64,000 nucleotides of DNA from Hordeum vulgare subsp. vulgare (Eukaryota; Streptophyta; Magnoliopsida; Poales; Poaceae): assembly GCF_904849725.1 (NCBI RefSeq), contig NC_058518.1:506589225-506653224 (forward strand), written 5' to 3'. Within the stretch, counting starts at the first letter, position 1, and the number at the start of each line of letters is the position of its first letter. The translations under genes and the position numbers were made by a program. This document shows, piece after piece, positions 10,784 to 22,480 of this stretch. Under the pieces are notes generated by a model, which worked only from the letters and a program-made list of their open reading frames with translations, did no database searches and had not been told where the DNA came from.

Positions 10784-13700
10784 TTACATTGTAATAAATC
10801 TAACACCCATACAGTTCTGGTGTCGATCATGTTTTGGCCGTGGAAGAGGTTTAGTCAGCGGGTCTGCTACATTCAGATCCGTGTGCACTTTGCATATATT
10901 TACGTCCTCCTCCTCGACGTAGTCGCGGATGAGGTTGAAGCGTCGTTTGATGTGTCTGGTCTTCTTGTGAAACCTTGGTTCCTTTGCTAAGGCAATGGCA
11001 CCAGTGTTGTCACAGAACAAGGTTATTGGATCCAGTGCACTTGGCACCACTCCAAGATCCGTCATGAACTGCTTCATCCAGACACCCTCCTTAGCCGCCT
11101 CCGAGGTAGCCATGTACTCCGCTTCACATGTAGAATCTGCTACGACGCTTTGCTTGGAACTGCACCAGCTTACTGCACCCCCATTAAGAATAAATATGTA
11201 TCCGGTTTGCGACTTAGAGTCGTCCGGATCTGTGTTAAAGCTTGCATCGACGTAACCTTTTACGGCGAGCTCTTCGTCACCTCCATACACGAGAAACATC
11301 TCCTTAGTCCTTTTCAGGTACTTCAGGATATTCTTGACCGCCGTCCAGTGATCCACTCCTGGATTACTCTGGAACCTACCTGCCATACTTATGGCCAGGC
11401 TAACATCCGGTCTAGTGCACAACATTGCATACATGATAGAGCCTATGGCTGAAGCATAGGGGACGGAGCGCATATGCTCTCTATCTTCATCAGTTGCTGG
11501 GCACTGAGTCTTACTCAATCTCGTACCTTGTAACACTGGCAAGAATCCTTTCTTGGACTGTTCCATTTTGAACCTCTTCAAAACTTTATCAAGGTATGTG
11601 CTTTGTGAAAGTCCTATCAGGCGTTTTGATCTATCCCTATAGATCTTAATGCCTAGAATGTAAGCAGCTTCTCCTAGGTCCTTCATAGAGAAACTTTTAT
11701 TCAAGTAACCTTTTATGCTCTCCAAAAGCTCTACGTTGTTCCCAATCAGTAATATGTCATCCACATATAATATTAGAAACGCCACAGAGCTCCCACTCAC
11801 TTTCTTGTAAATACAAGATTCTCCAACCACTTGTATAAACCCAAATGCTTTGATCACTTCATCAAAGCGTTTGTTCCAACTCCGAGATGCTTGCACCAGT
11901 CCATAAATGGATCGCTGGAGCTTGCACACCCTGTCAGCATTTTTAGGATCGACAAAACCTTCGGGTTGCATCATATACAACTCTTCCTTAAGGAAACCGT
12001 TAAGGAACGCCGTTTTGACATCCATCTGCCAGATTTCATAATCGAAAAATGCAGCTATTGCTAACATGATTCTGACGGACTTAAGCATCGCTACGGGAGA
12101 GAAAGTCTCATCGTAGTCAATTCCTGGAACTTGTGAAAAACCCTTTGCCACAAGTCGAGCTTTATAAACGGTCACATTACCGTCAGCGTCCGTCTTCTTC
12201 TTAAAGATCCATTTGTTCTGAATAGTCTTGCGGCCTTCAGGCAGCATCTCCAAAGTCCACACTTTGTTCTCATACATGGATCCTATCTCGGATTTCATGG
12301 CTTCTAGCCATTTGTTGGAATCTGGGCCCACCATTGCTTCTTCATAATTTGCAGGTTCATTGTTGTCTAACAACATGATTGATAAGACGGGATTACCGTA
12401 CCACTCTGGAGCAGCGCGTGATCTCGTCGACCTGCGTGGTTCAACAGAAACTTGAACTGGAGTTTTATGATCATCATCATTAACTTCCTCCTCAACCGGC
12501 GTCGCAATGACAGAGGTTTCCCCTTGCCCCGCGCCACCATCCAGAGGGATGAGAGGTTCGACAACCTCGTCAAGTTCTATCTTCCTCCCACTCAATTCTC
12601 TCGAGAGAAACTCCTTCTCGAGAAAAGTTCCGTTCTTAGCAACAAACACTTTGCCCTCGGATTTGAGATAGAAGGTGTACCCAACTGTCTCTTTTGGGTA
12701 ACCTATGAAGACGCACTTTTCCGCTTTGGGTTCCAGCTTTTCAGGCTGAAGCTTTTTGACATAAGCATCACATCCCCAAACTTTAAGGAACGACAACTTT
12801 GGCCTTTTGCCATACCACAGTTCGTATGGTGTCGTCTCAACGGATTTCGATGGTGCCCTATTTAAAGTGAATGCAGCTGTTTCTAATGCATAACCCCAAA
12901 ACGATAACGGCAAATCAGTAAGAGACATCATAGATCGCACCATTTCTAACAAAGTACGATTACGACGTTCGGACACACCATTACGATGTGGTGTTCCAGG
13001 CGGTGTTAACTGCGAAACAATTCCACATTGTTTTAAGTGAGTACCAAACTCGAAACTCAGATATTCACCCCCACGATCAGACCGTAGGAATTTGATCTTC
13101 TTGTTACGATGATTTTCCACTTCACTCTGAAATTGCTTGAACTTTTCAAATGTTTCAGACTTGTGCTTCATCAAGTAGACATAACCATATCTACTTAAAT
13201 CGTCAGTGAAGGTGAGAAAGTAACGATATCCGCCGCGTGCCTCCACGCTCATTGGACCACACACATCGGTATGTATGATTTCCAACAAGTCACTTGCACG
13301 CTCCATTGTTCCGGAGAACGGAGTCTTAGTCATCTTGCCCATGAGGCATGGTTCGCACGTGCCAAGTGAATCAAAGTCAAGTGACTCCAAAAGTCCATCA
13401 GCATGGAGTTTCTTCATGCGCTTTACACCAATATGACCCAAGCGGCAGTGCCACAAAAATATGGCGCTATCATTGTTTACTCTAACTCTTTTGGTCTCAA
13501 TGTTATGTATATGCGTATCTCCATCAAGATTCAATATGAACAATCCTCTCACATTCGGTGCATGACCATAAAAGATGTTACTCATAGAAATAGAACAACC
13601 ATTATTCTCAGACTTAAAAGAGTAACCGTCTCGCATTAAACAAGATCCAGATATAATGTTCATGCTCAACGCAGGCACTAAATAACAATGATTTAAGTTC

Positions 13701-14764
13701 ATCACTAATCCTGATGGTAGTTGAAGTGACACTGTGCCGACGGCGATTGCATCAACCTTGGAACCGTTTCCTACGCGCATCGTCACTTCGTCTTTCGCCA
13801 GCCTTCGTCTATTCCGCAGTTCCTGCTTCGAGTTGCAAATGTGAGCAACAGAACCGGTATCGAATACCCACGCACTACTACGAGAGCTGGTTAAGTACAC
13901 ATCAATAACATGTATATCAAATATACCTGATTTTTCTTTGCCCGCCTTCTTATCTGCCAGATACTTGGGGCAATTGCGCTTCCAGTGACCCATACCCTTG
14001 CAATAGAAGCACTCTGTTTCAGGCTTAGGTCCAGCCTTGGGCTTCTTCGGTGGATTGGCAACAGGCTTGCCGCTCTTCTTGGAATTGCCCTTCTTGCCTT
14101 TGCCGTTTCTCTTGAAACTAGTGGTCTTGCTCACCATCAACACTTGATGCTCTTTACGGAGTTCAGACTCTGCGACTTTCAGCATCGCAAACAACTCGCC
14201 GGGAGACTTGTTCATCCCTTGCATGTTGTAGTTCAAAACAAAGCCTTTATAGCTTGGCGGCAGTGATTGAAGGATTCTGTCAGTGATAGCTTCTTGCGGG
14301 AGTTCAATCCCCAGTTCAGCTGGACGGTTTGAGTACCCAGACATTTTGAGCACATGTTCACTGACAGACGAGTTTTCCTCCATCTTGCAAGCATAGAATT
14401 TATCGGAGGTCTCATACCTCTCGATCCGGGCGTTCTTCTGAAAGATAAACTTCAACTCCTGGAACATCTCAAATGCTCCATGACGCTCAAAGCGACGTTG
14501 AAGTCCCGGTTCTAAGCCATACAAGACTGCACATTGAACTATTGAGTAGTCCTCCTTACGCGCTAACCAAGCGTTCTTAACATCCTGATCAGTCGTAGCG
14601 GGTGGTTCATCTCCTAGCGCAGCATTAAGGACATAATCCTTCTTTCCAGCTTGTAAGATTAGCTTAAGATTACGAGCCTAGTCTACAAAGTTGCTTCCAT
14701 CATCTTTCAACTTAGCTTTCTCTAGGAACGTATTAAAATTGAGGATGACACTTGCGTGAGCCAT
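10784..14764 (-). pseudogene. Angela gag-pol polyprotein, one nonsense codon from intact
   Basis: The family start codon lies at 14764-14762 (MAHAS). In frame, codon 29 is TAG at 14680-14678, where related elements have Trp as I recall. From there the frame is open to the stop at 10784 (1,327 codons in all; 1,246 aa from the Met at 14524). In whole-frame numbering the domains in order are: gag; a CCHC knuckle (C-x2-C-x4-H-x4-C) near 252-265; protease DTG near 302; integrase HHCC near 439-473; integrase D, D, E near 499, 563 and 599; reverse transcriptase with YVDD near 1000; and RNase H from about 1190 to the end. All catalytic motifs are present. If the amber codon is real, translation would need readthrough or an internal start, and the N-terminus of gag would be lost. 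Confidence 0.92.
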
Positions 14765-16022
14765 GATCTACAACACAAATATATTCAAAGTGGACTTAGA
14801 CTATGTTCAAGATAATTAGAGTTCAACTTAATCAAATTATGTGCTAAACTCCCACTCAAAAAGTACATCTCTCTAGTCATTTGAGTGGTTCATGATCCAC
14901 TTACACTATCCCAAGTCCGATCATCACGTGAGTCGAGAGTAGTTTCAGTGGTAAGCATCCCTATGCTAATCATATCAGCTATATGATTCATGATCGACCT
15001 TTCGGTCTCATGTGTTCCGAGGCCATGTCTGCACATGCTAGGCTCGTCAAGCTTAACCCGAGTGTTCCGCGTGCGCAACTGTTTTGCACCCGTTGTATGT
15101 GAACGTTGAGTCTATCACACCCGATCATCACGTGGTGTCTCGAAACGACGAACTGTAGCAACGGTGCATAGTCGGGGAGAACACAATTTCGTCTTGAAAT
15201 TTTAGTGAGAGATCACCTCATAATGCTACCGTCGTTCTAAGCAAAATAAGGTGCATAAAAGGATTAACATCACATGCAATTCACAAGTGACATGATATGG
15301 CCATTATCACGTGCTTCTTGATCTCCATCACCAAAGCACCGGCACGATCTTGTTGTCACCGGCGCCACACCATGATCATCCATCAACGTGTTGCCATCGG
15401 GGTTGTCGTGCTACTTATGCTATTACTACTAAAGCTACATCCTAGCAAAATAGTAAACGCATCTGCAAGCACAAATATGTTAGTATAAAGACAACCCTAT
15501 GGCTCCTGCCGGTTGCCGTACCATCGACGTGCAAGTCGATATTTCTATTACAACATGATCATCTCATACATCCAATATATCACATCACATCATTGGCCAT
15601 ATCACATCACAATCATACCCTGCAAAAACAAGTTAGACGTCCTCTAATTTTGTTGTTGCAAGTTTTACGTGGTGACCAAGGGTATCTAGTAGGATCGCAT
15701 CTTACTTACGCAAACACCACAACGGAGATATATGAGTTGCTATTTAACCTCATCCAAGGACCTCCTCGGTCAAATCCGATTCAACTAAAGTTGGAGAAAC
15801 CGTCACTTGCCAGTCATCTTTGAGCAAAGGGGGTTACTCGTAACGATGAAACCAGTCTCTCGTAAGCGTACGAGTAATGTCGGTCCAAGCCGCTTCAATC
15901 CAACAATACCGCGGAATCAAGAAAAGACTAAGGAGGGCAGCAAAACGTACATCACCGCCCACAAAACCTTTTGTGTTCTACTCGAGAAGACATCTACGCA
16001 TGAACCTAGCTCATGATGCCAC
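14765..16022 (-). other. 5' leader of Angela with primer-binding site
   Basis: About 1.26 kb of untranslated leader between the 5' LTR and gag. Next to the LTR, at 16009-16021, the minus strand reads TGGCATCATGAGC. Initiator-Met-tRNA-primed elements have TGGTATCAGAGC, so this site has a T-to-C change and an inserted T. The same leader sequence recurs at 48540-49731. No gene is present. Confidence 0.75.
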
Positions 16023-17845
16023 TGTTGGGGAACGTCGCATGGGAAACAAAAAATTTCCTACGCGCACGAAGACCTATCATGGTGATGTCCATCTACGAGA
16101 GGGGATGAGTGATCTACGTACCCTTGTAGATCGTACAGCAGAAGCGTTAGAGAACGCGGTTGATGTAGTGGAACGTCCTCACGTCCCTCGATCCGCCCCG
16201 CGAACAATCCCGCGATCAGTCCCACGATCTAGTACCGAACGGACGGCACCTCCGCGTTCAGCACACGTACAGCTCGACGATGATCTCGGCCTTCTTGATC
16301 CAGCAAGAGAGACGGAGAGGTAGAAGAGTTCTCCGGCAGCGTGACGGCGCTCCGGAGGTCGGTGATGATCTCGTCTTAGCAGGGCTCCGCCCGAGCTCCG
16401 CAGAAACGCGATCTAGAGGAAAAACTGTGGAGGTATGTGGTCGGGCAGCCGTGAGAAAGTCGTCTCAAATCTGCCCTAAAAGCCCCATATATATAGGAGG
16501 AGGGAGGGGGACCTTGCCTTGGGGTCCAAGGGATCCCCAAGGGGTCGGCCGAGCCAGGGGGAGGACTCTCCCCCCCCAAACTGAGTCCTACTTGGTTTGG
16601 TGGGAGGGAGTCCTTCCCCCTTCCCACTTCTCCTTTTTTTTTCCTTTCCTTTGATTTTTTCTCTCTTGGCGCATAGGGGATTGGTGTGCTGTCCCACCAG
16701 CCCACTAAGGGCTGGTGTGACCCCCCCAAATGCCTATGGGCTTCCCCGGAGTGGGTTGCCCCCTTCCGGTGAACTCCCGGAACCCATTCGTCATTCCCGG
16801 TACATTCCCGGTAACTCCAAAAACCTTCCGGTAATCAAATGAGGTCATCCTATATATCAATCTTCGTTTCCGGACCATTCCGGAAACCCTCGTGACGTCC
16901 GTGATCTCATCCGGGACTCCGAACAACATTCGGTAACCAACCATATAACTCAAATACGCATAAAACAACGTCGAACCTTAAGTGTGCAGACCCTGCGGGT
17001 TCGAGAACTATGCAGACATGACCCGAGAGACTCCTCGGTCAATATCCAATAGCGGGACCTGGATGCCCATATTGGATCCTACATATTCTACGAAGATCTT
17101 ATCGTTTGAACCTCAGTGCCAAGGATTCGTATAATCCCGTATGTCATTCCCTTTGTCCTTCGGTATGTTACTTGCCCGAGATTTCGATCGTCAGTATCCG
17201 CATACCTATTTCAATCTCGTTTACCGACAAGTCTCTTTACTCGTTCCGTAATACAAGATCCCGTAACTTACACTAAGTTACATTGCTTGCAAGGCTTGTG
17301 TGTGATGTTGTATTACCGAGTGGGCCCCGAGATACCTCTCCGTCACACGGAGTGACAAATCCCAGTCTTGATCCATACTAACTCAACTAGCACCTTCGGA
17401 GATACCTGTAGAGCATCTTTATAGTCACCCAGTTACGTTGCGACGTTTGATACACACAAGGCATTCCTCCGGTGTCAGTGAGTTATATGATCTCATGGTC
17501 ATAGGAATAAATACTTGACACGCAGAAAACAGTAGCAACAAAATGACACGATCAACATGCTACGTCTATTAGTTTGGGTCTAGTCCATCACGTGATTCTC
17601 CTAATGACGTGATCCAGTTATCAAGCAACAACACCTTGTTCATAATCAGAAGACACTGATTATCATCGATCAACTGGCTAGCCAACTAGAGGCTTGCTAG
17701 GGATGGTGTTTTGTCTATGTATCCACACATGTAAATGAGTCTTCATTCAATACAATTATAGCATGGATAATAAACTATTATCTTGATACAGGAATTATAA
17801 TAATAACTATACATTTATTATTGCCTCTAGGGCATAATTCCAACA
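16023..17845 (-). repeat. 5' LTR of Angela (right copy)
   Basis: 1,823 bp. Nearly identical to the left copy. Differences are mostly transitions, as expected of methylated repeat DNA. The TATA-like motif is at about 16486-16495. On the minus strand this is the copy from which genomic RNA would be transcribed. Confidence 0.93.
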
Positions 17846-20382
17846 CATCCCACGAGTTTGCACCCATATGGACTATGAGTGACTTCCCAGGTTCCATTAG
17901 CTAAGATAGAATCCATCTCGCTATGGACCACTTCCTTCTAGTAGTCAGCATCATAAGATGCATAGGCTTCTGAAAGAGTCATGGGTGTGTCATCCACGAG
18001 GTACACAATGTAGTCATCACCAAAGGACTTTGTAGTTCTTCGTCTCTTACTCCTTACAGGAGTTTCATAGTCATCCTCCTCAGGATTATCAACGTGTTTC
18101 ATTGCAATGGTGGGTTCAGGAATTACAAAAAATTGCTGAGTAGATAGAGTAGGTATCTCTTGATTTGATGAGTTAGGTATATCCTTCATAGGAAATATGT
18201 CCTCAAAGAAAGTCGCGTCATTCGACTCCATAATAGTACCAACATGCATGTGAGGTACCTCAGATGTTGTTATCAAAAATCTATAACCAATGCTACGAAA
18301 AGCATAGCCCAGGAGAACACAATCCACGGTTTTTGGTCCAAGATTGCGCTTCTTGGGAATTGGTATATTGACTTTCGCCAAACAACCCCAAGAACATAGA
18401 TAAGAGAGTTTCAACCTTTTTCTTTCCCATTCCTTAAATGGAGTAATGGTTTTATGCTTTGTGGGAACTCGGTTTAGGACATGACATGCAGTCATTAGAG
18501 GCTCCCTCCACCATGCCTTGGAGAGACCCGATGTGCCTAACATTGTGTTAGCCAAATCAATTAGAGTTCGGTTCTTTCTTTTGGCCACCCCAGTTGACTG
18601 AGGTGATAGGGAGGCGTCCTCTTTCGATCAAAACGAATCAAATTCATTGAAAAAATACTCTCTACCACGATCAGACCTAAACCGTTTAATTTTTTGATCA
18701 AGTTGGTTCTCTGCCTCAACTTTATAGTTTTTGAAGAAGTTTAATGTCTCATCTTTTTATTTCAGAAGATACACATAACAATATCTAGTGGAGTCATCAA
18801 TCAACATCATGAAGTATTTCTTTCCACCTTTTGTCAACACGCTATTCATCTCACAAAGATCATAATGTAGAAGCTGTAGTGGCGCCAAGTCTCTCGCCTC
18901 TGCAGTCTTATGAGACTTACGAGGTTGCTTAGCTTGCACACACACTTGGCACTTGGAGTCCTTGATAGTAGTGAATTTTAGAATTAAACCCATATTAGCT
19001 AGACACGTCATGCAACCAAAGTTAATATGACAAAGTCGTGAATGCCAAATATTAGACTCATTATCGTGGCAAACATTATTAATAACTTTGGTGCAAATAT
19101 ATAACAAAGACAGACATAACAAGCCTTCACAATCATAGACTTTTCTAACAAATTGTCCATAGTTAGAAATTACAACTATACTGGACTCGAAAACCAACAT
19201 AAAACCATCTCGACATAAACGGGAACCGCTGATGATATTTTTATTGATGGAGGGCACATGATGAACGTTCTTTAGGCGCACGATCTTCGCCTAAGTAAAC
19301 TTCAGATCAATCGTATCGACACCTTGAATAGTGGCATGTGACCCGTTATCCATCAACATAGGAGAAGTCCCCATGACCTGATAAGAACAAAACATGGAGG
19401 CATCAACACAAACATGTACATTAGCACCAGTGTCAATTAACCAATCTGGAGAATGAAAAACTGAAAGGATGGTAGGAAAAATACCGTACCCAGAATCCTT
19501 CATATTTGTATCACCGATGACAACATTAGCAGACTTGCTGCTCTTCTCATGTTCGTGCTCCTCATAGAGGTAAGTACATCTCGGGGCCCAGTGATTAGGA
19601 TCACCGCACACATGGCATAGTCCCTTCCCCTTATTATGGGAATTCTTCTTGAAGTTGGTAGAGTGTGACGACTTATTCTTTGCAACAAACTTGCCTTTGC
19701 CTTGAGTTTTGTTATTTTTGTTTTGGGGCTTGTTGAGATGGAAGTTCTTTTGTACCATGTGGGCACTAGAAGCTCCCTCAATAGTTCGATCACGTGTGCC
19801 TTTTTCTCTCGCCTTCTCTTCAACATCCGAGACGGCAAATTCTTGTCTCTTGTGTTTCAGAGAAGTAGCAAAATTGTTCCACGAAGGTGGAAGCTTGGCA
19901 ATTATGCCTCCGACCACAAACTTGTCCGACAACATACACTTGAAGTACTCAAGCTCCTTCGCGAGAGACTGTATCTCATGAGCTTGTTGGACAACATAGC
20001 GCTCATGAGTCATCTTGTAGTCATAGAATTATTCCATGACGTACAACTCACTGCCAGCGTCCGAGGCCCAAAACTTAGCCTCGAGCACATCCCACATGTC
20101 CTTGCCGTTCTCAAACGACATGTATGAATCCATAATGGAATCATCAAGAACACATAGAAGGGCGCCCTTGAAGAGGGTATCGATCTTCTCAAAATCTTCC
20201 TGTTGTGCAGGATTAAGATCGTCCCGAGGCTTGCCCTTGATGGCGTCATAGCACTACATGGTTTGGAACTCGTAGACTGCTCTCGTGCGCCACCTCTTAT
20301 ATTACACCCCCTTGAAGTTTGGCGGCTTCAGATGTGCAGCAAAACCACTTAGAGTAAATTGCATATAATCAAGTTTTTGGAT
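17846..20382 (-). pseudogene. gag-protease-integrase-RT remnant of the old Copia element
   Basis: Read on the minus strand. Gag starts near 20365 (FAAHLKPPNFKG) and contains a CCHC knuckle (C-x2-C-x4-H-x4-C) near 19600. Protease DTG lies in WLIDTGANVHVC near 19430. The integrase zinc domain (H-x4-H ... C-x2-C) lies at about 19050-18930. LIDDSTRYCYVYLLK follows near 18790. After a broken stretch, AKRKNRTLIDLANTML (18588) marks the end of the integrase core. The beginning of reverse transcriptase runs to 17846. Stops or frameshifts near 20310, 20250, 20025, 19290 and 18600-18757 break it into separate frames. The next part of reverse transcriptase lies left of Angela, at 8744-8905. Dead copy. 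Confidence 0.8.
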
Positions 20383-21254
20383 TGTTGAAAATATGAGCAA
20401 ATTACTATGAGATTTAATCTGAATAAGCATTAAATAAATCATAATGACAGAAATGGAGATTAAACCAATCATGTGGACTACCATAGTAGATGAATAGATC
20501 AAAGCTATAGCAGAGACTAGAAACAAGAATTCTAGGATGATCTCGAACAAATAGGATAGAATTGCATACGATGCAACAGGAGCCGAACCGTCGGTGTTGA
20601 TCTTGTCGCCCATGTCATTGAGGAAGAGGTTGCCGAGATCAGGAAAGAAGTCGTCATTGAGGAAATCATCGCTGTCAGCAGTCGCGTGAGTGCGCTCCCC
20701 AAAAACCCGATCACTCCTCTCCCGTACAGGATCACGAGAGGTGGGGTTCCAAAGGCCTGCTTCCCCTACTCACGGTGCACGCCGGAATAAGGGATGGAGA
20801 ATACTTGGATGGGGGCGCAATGATCTGGAACAATGCAAAACCATACGTTGTGACGACAGCTAGAGTTGGCACGGACCTCACGTATATATATACACGCAGG
20901 GTAGAGAGACGTGGACTTGACCCACGTGAGTCGGTTACAACCCACGATCCGACATCTCAGATTGTGGCATGTCAGTTAAGGACTCCCCGTTCCTGGCCGA
21001 CACCGCGACGCATCGTGACGAGGTGGGACGGGGCGAGCGAGGAGGAGGAGTGCGCGAGAGTCTCTTCTCTTCTCATTCTCTTACAAGTTCTAGAAGAGCT
21101 CACCTTATAAAAAGGTGTAGCTCTCTTCCAACTAGCGGTATGAAATTAAATTTTAGTCCAACTCACACCACACACAAAACCAACTCACATGGGCCAAGAG
21201 AATTTCAGATTTTAGATGGGCTTTGGACAAAGGCCTAAGAGCAAAAACCCAACA
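20383..21254 (-). repeat. right (5') LTR of the old Copia element
   Basis: 872 bp, TGTTGAAAAT...AAACCCAACA in plus orientation. A TATATATATA tract at about 20882-20892 is a likely promoter. The inner flank (GATTATATGC...) does not show a clear Met-tRNA primer site, either because another tRNA is used or because the site has decayed. Confidence 0.8.
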
Positions 21255-22480
21255 ATATATCTGAAGTTATGTGTGAATATGTTTTATGACGCATAAGTAA
21301 TATCCTGTTAGAAATTACTATAGTTCATGAAGCTTTCTACAACAAGTTTTTTTGCCCTCTTAAACATATCACTCGTCGGGAACTACTGACCAACCATTTG
21401 CCCAACGATGTTTCTTTTTGTAGTGATGATCGGCTTTGTACGAGCATGGTTAATAATATACCCAACAATTGTCTATAAGGAGTTGCCATATCATCTAGAA
21501 CCAACCTACTAGTAGCCGGCATGTACAATATGAAATTTTAAATGTGTACTATTTTACTAATGTTGGCCCACCTTACAATCCCACAACGTGTCTTGTGGCT
21601 CATATTGCAGCTGGCTACTAATCAAGAGCTCACTTCTCTTCTCTCTTCCTTTCTCTCTCCTTCAACTAAGCAAAGATATAATATTTTAGTTCTTATAACC
21701 TTCTTATGTCACCTTATTATACTTTCTCTACTAATGAACTATCAAGCAAGATAAATACAAGACAATTAAGATGTAGTAAAATAAACTTAGGACCTGGTAA
21801 ATCTAACCTCCACTAGAGAGGTTTGAGTCACAGAGTTCCACATAAGTCAAAGAATGTCTAGTCTTCTTCTCCTTAAGTTCCAATATATTTGAAGCCCGAG
21901 CTCACTCACTAAGTGATAAATCCTGAGGTGACATCCAACCAACATAAACTTCTCTGAGCTATAATCCACATCTTCGAAAGATCCCGAGTGATTCCAACCG
22001 TCTACCCCCCAACAAATCAAAGAGTAACATGTATGATGAAGAACTTAAGGGAGATTCAAGATTAGCTTGGTGGAATCACAATTTTGTGGTTCCTATTGAT
22101 TCTTTCTCAATCAAATTGAACATTGGTTGGTTGTAGTGGAAAGGGAGCCATTTTCCCTCAACTTTCTACGTGCTTGGCCTCACATTATAGCTAGCTAGGA
22201 GACTCTGGGTACTAGAAATTCAGAGTTCTTTCGAGAAGTACTATAATATGAACATAAGGTTCAGTTCCAAAGCCGGAGGGCAGGCTTTGAGCCAGCTTTT
22301 GATGTCGGCAAGTACATTTGGGCCTTTTTGACAATGATAATGCTAACATCTACGATTTTTTGTATGTATATCATGAATCTCAATCTTGCGCTTGTCCTTT
22401 CCGAAAATCTACTAAACTAATGCGTTAAATTTGTTTTCGTAGTCGATTCGTAAACTTGATGAAGTGTAACTCAGGAGAAT
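21255..22480. other. intergenic, no gene recognised
   Basis: AT-rich, starting with the target-site copy ATATA of the Copia element. No open frame has recognisable homology. The right part (from roughly 22400) may already belong to the decayed 5' region of the LINE. Confidence 0.3.

Larger units (their letters stand above)
8906..17845 (-). mobile_element. complete Angela/BARE-type Copia LTR retrotransposon
   Basis: An 8,940-bp element with two near-identical LTRs (8906-10731 and 16023-17845), each TGTTGG...CCAACA, flanked on both sides by a perfect CATCC duplication (8901-8905 and 17846-17850). Read on the minus strand it has the 5' LTR at right, a primer-binding site, a leader of about 1.25 kb, one gag-pol frame, a polypurine tract (GCAAGTGGGAGAC) and the 3' LTR at left. 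By eye the LTRs differ at only about a dozen substitutions plus small homopolymer indels over 1.82 kb, so insertion is recent. The LTR opening TGTTGGAATTATGCCC is the signature I associate with Angela in Triticeae. A single premature stop in gag is the only evident coding lesion. Confidence 0.95.
7881..21254 (-). mobile_element. old degenerate Copia LTR retrotransposon (host of a nested Angela)
   Basis: Two related LTRs (7881-about 8743 and 20383-21254) begin TGTTGAAAATATGAGC. They are flanked by GTATA (7876-7880) and ATATA (21255-21259), a near-perfect 5-bp target duplication. Inside, reading right to left on the minus strand, come gag with a CCHC knuckle, protease, integrase and the start of reverse transcriptase. 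The reverse transcriptase is then split by the Angela element at 8906-17845. Removing that insertion and one CATCC copy brings the two reverse transcriptase parts together in the expected order. Stop codons are scattered through the coding parts, and the distal reverse transcriptase and RNase H are absent. The family name was not recognised. It is non-functional. Confidence 0.85.
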
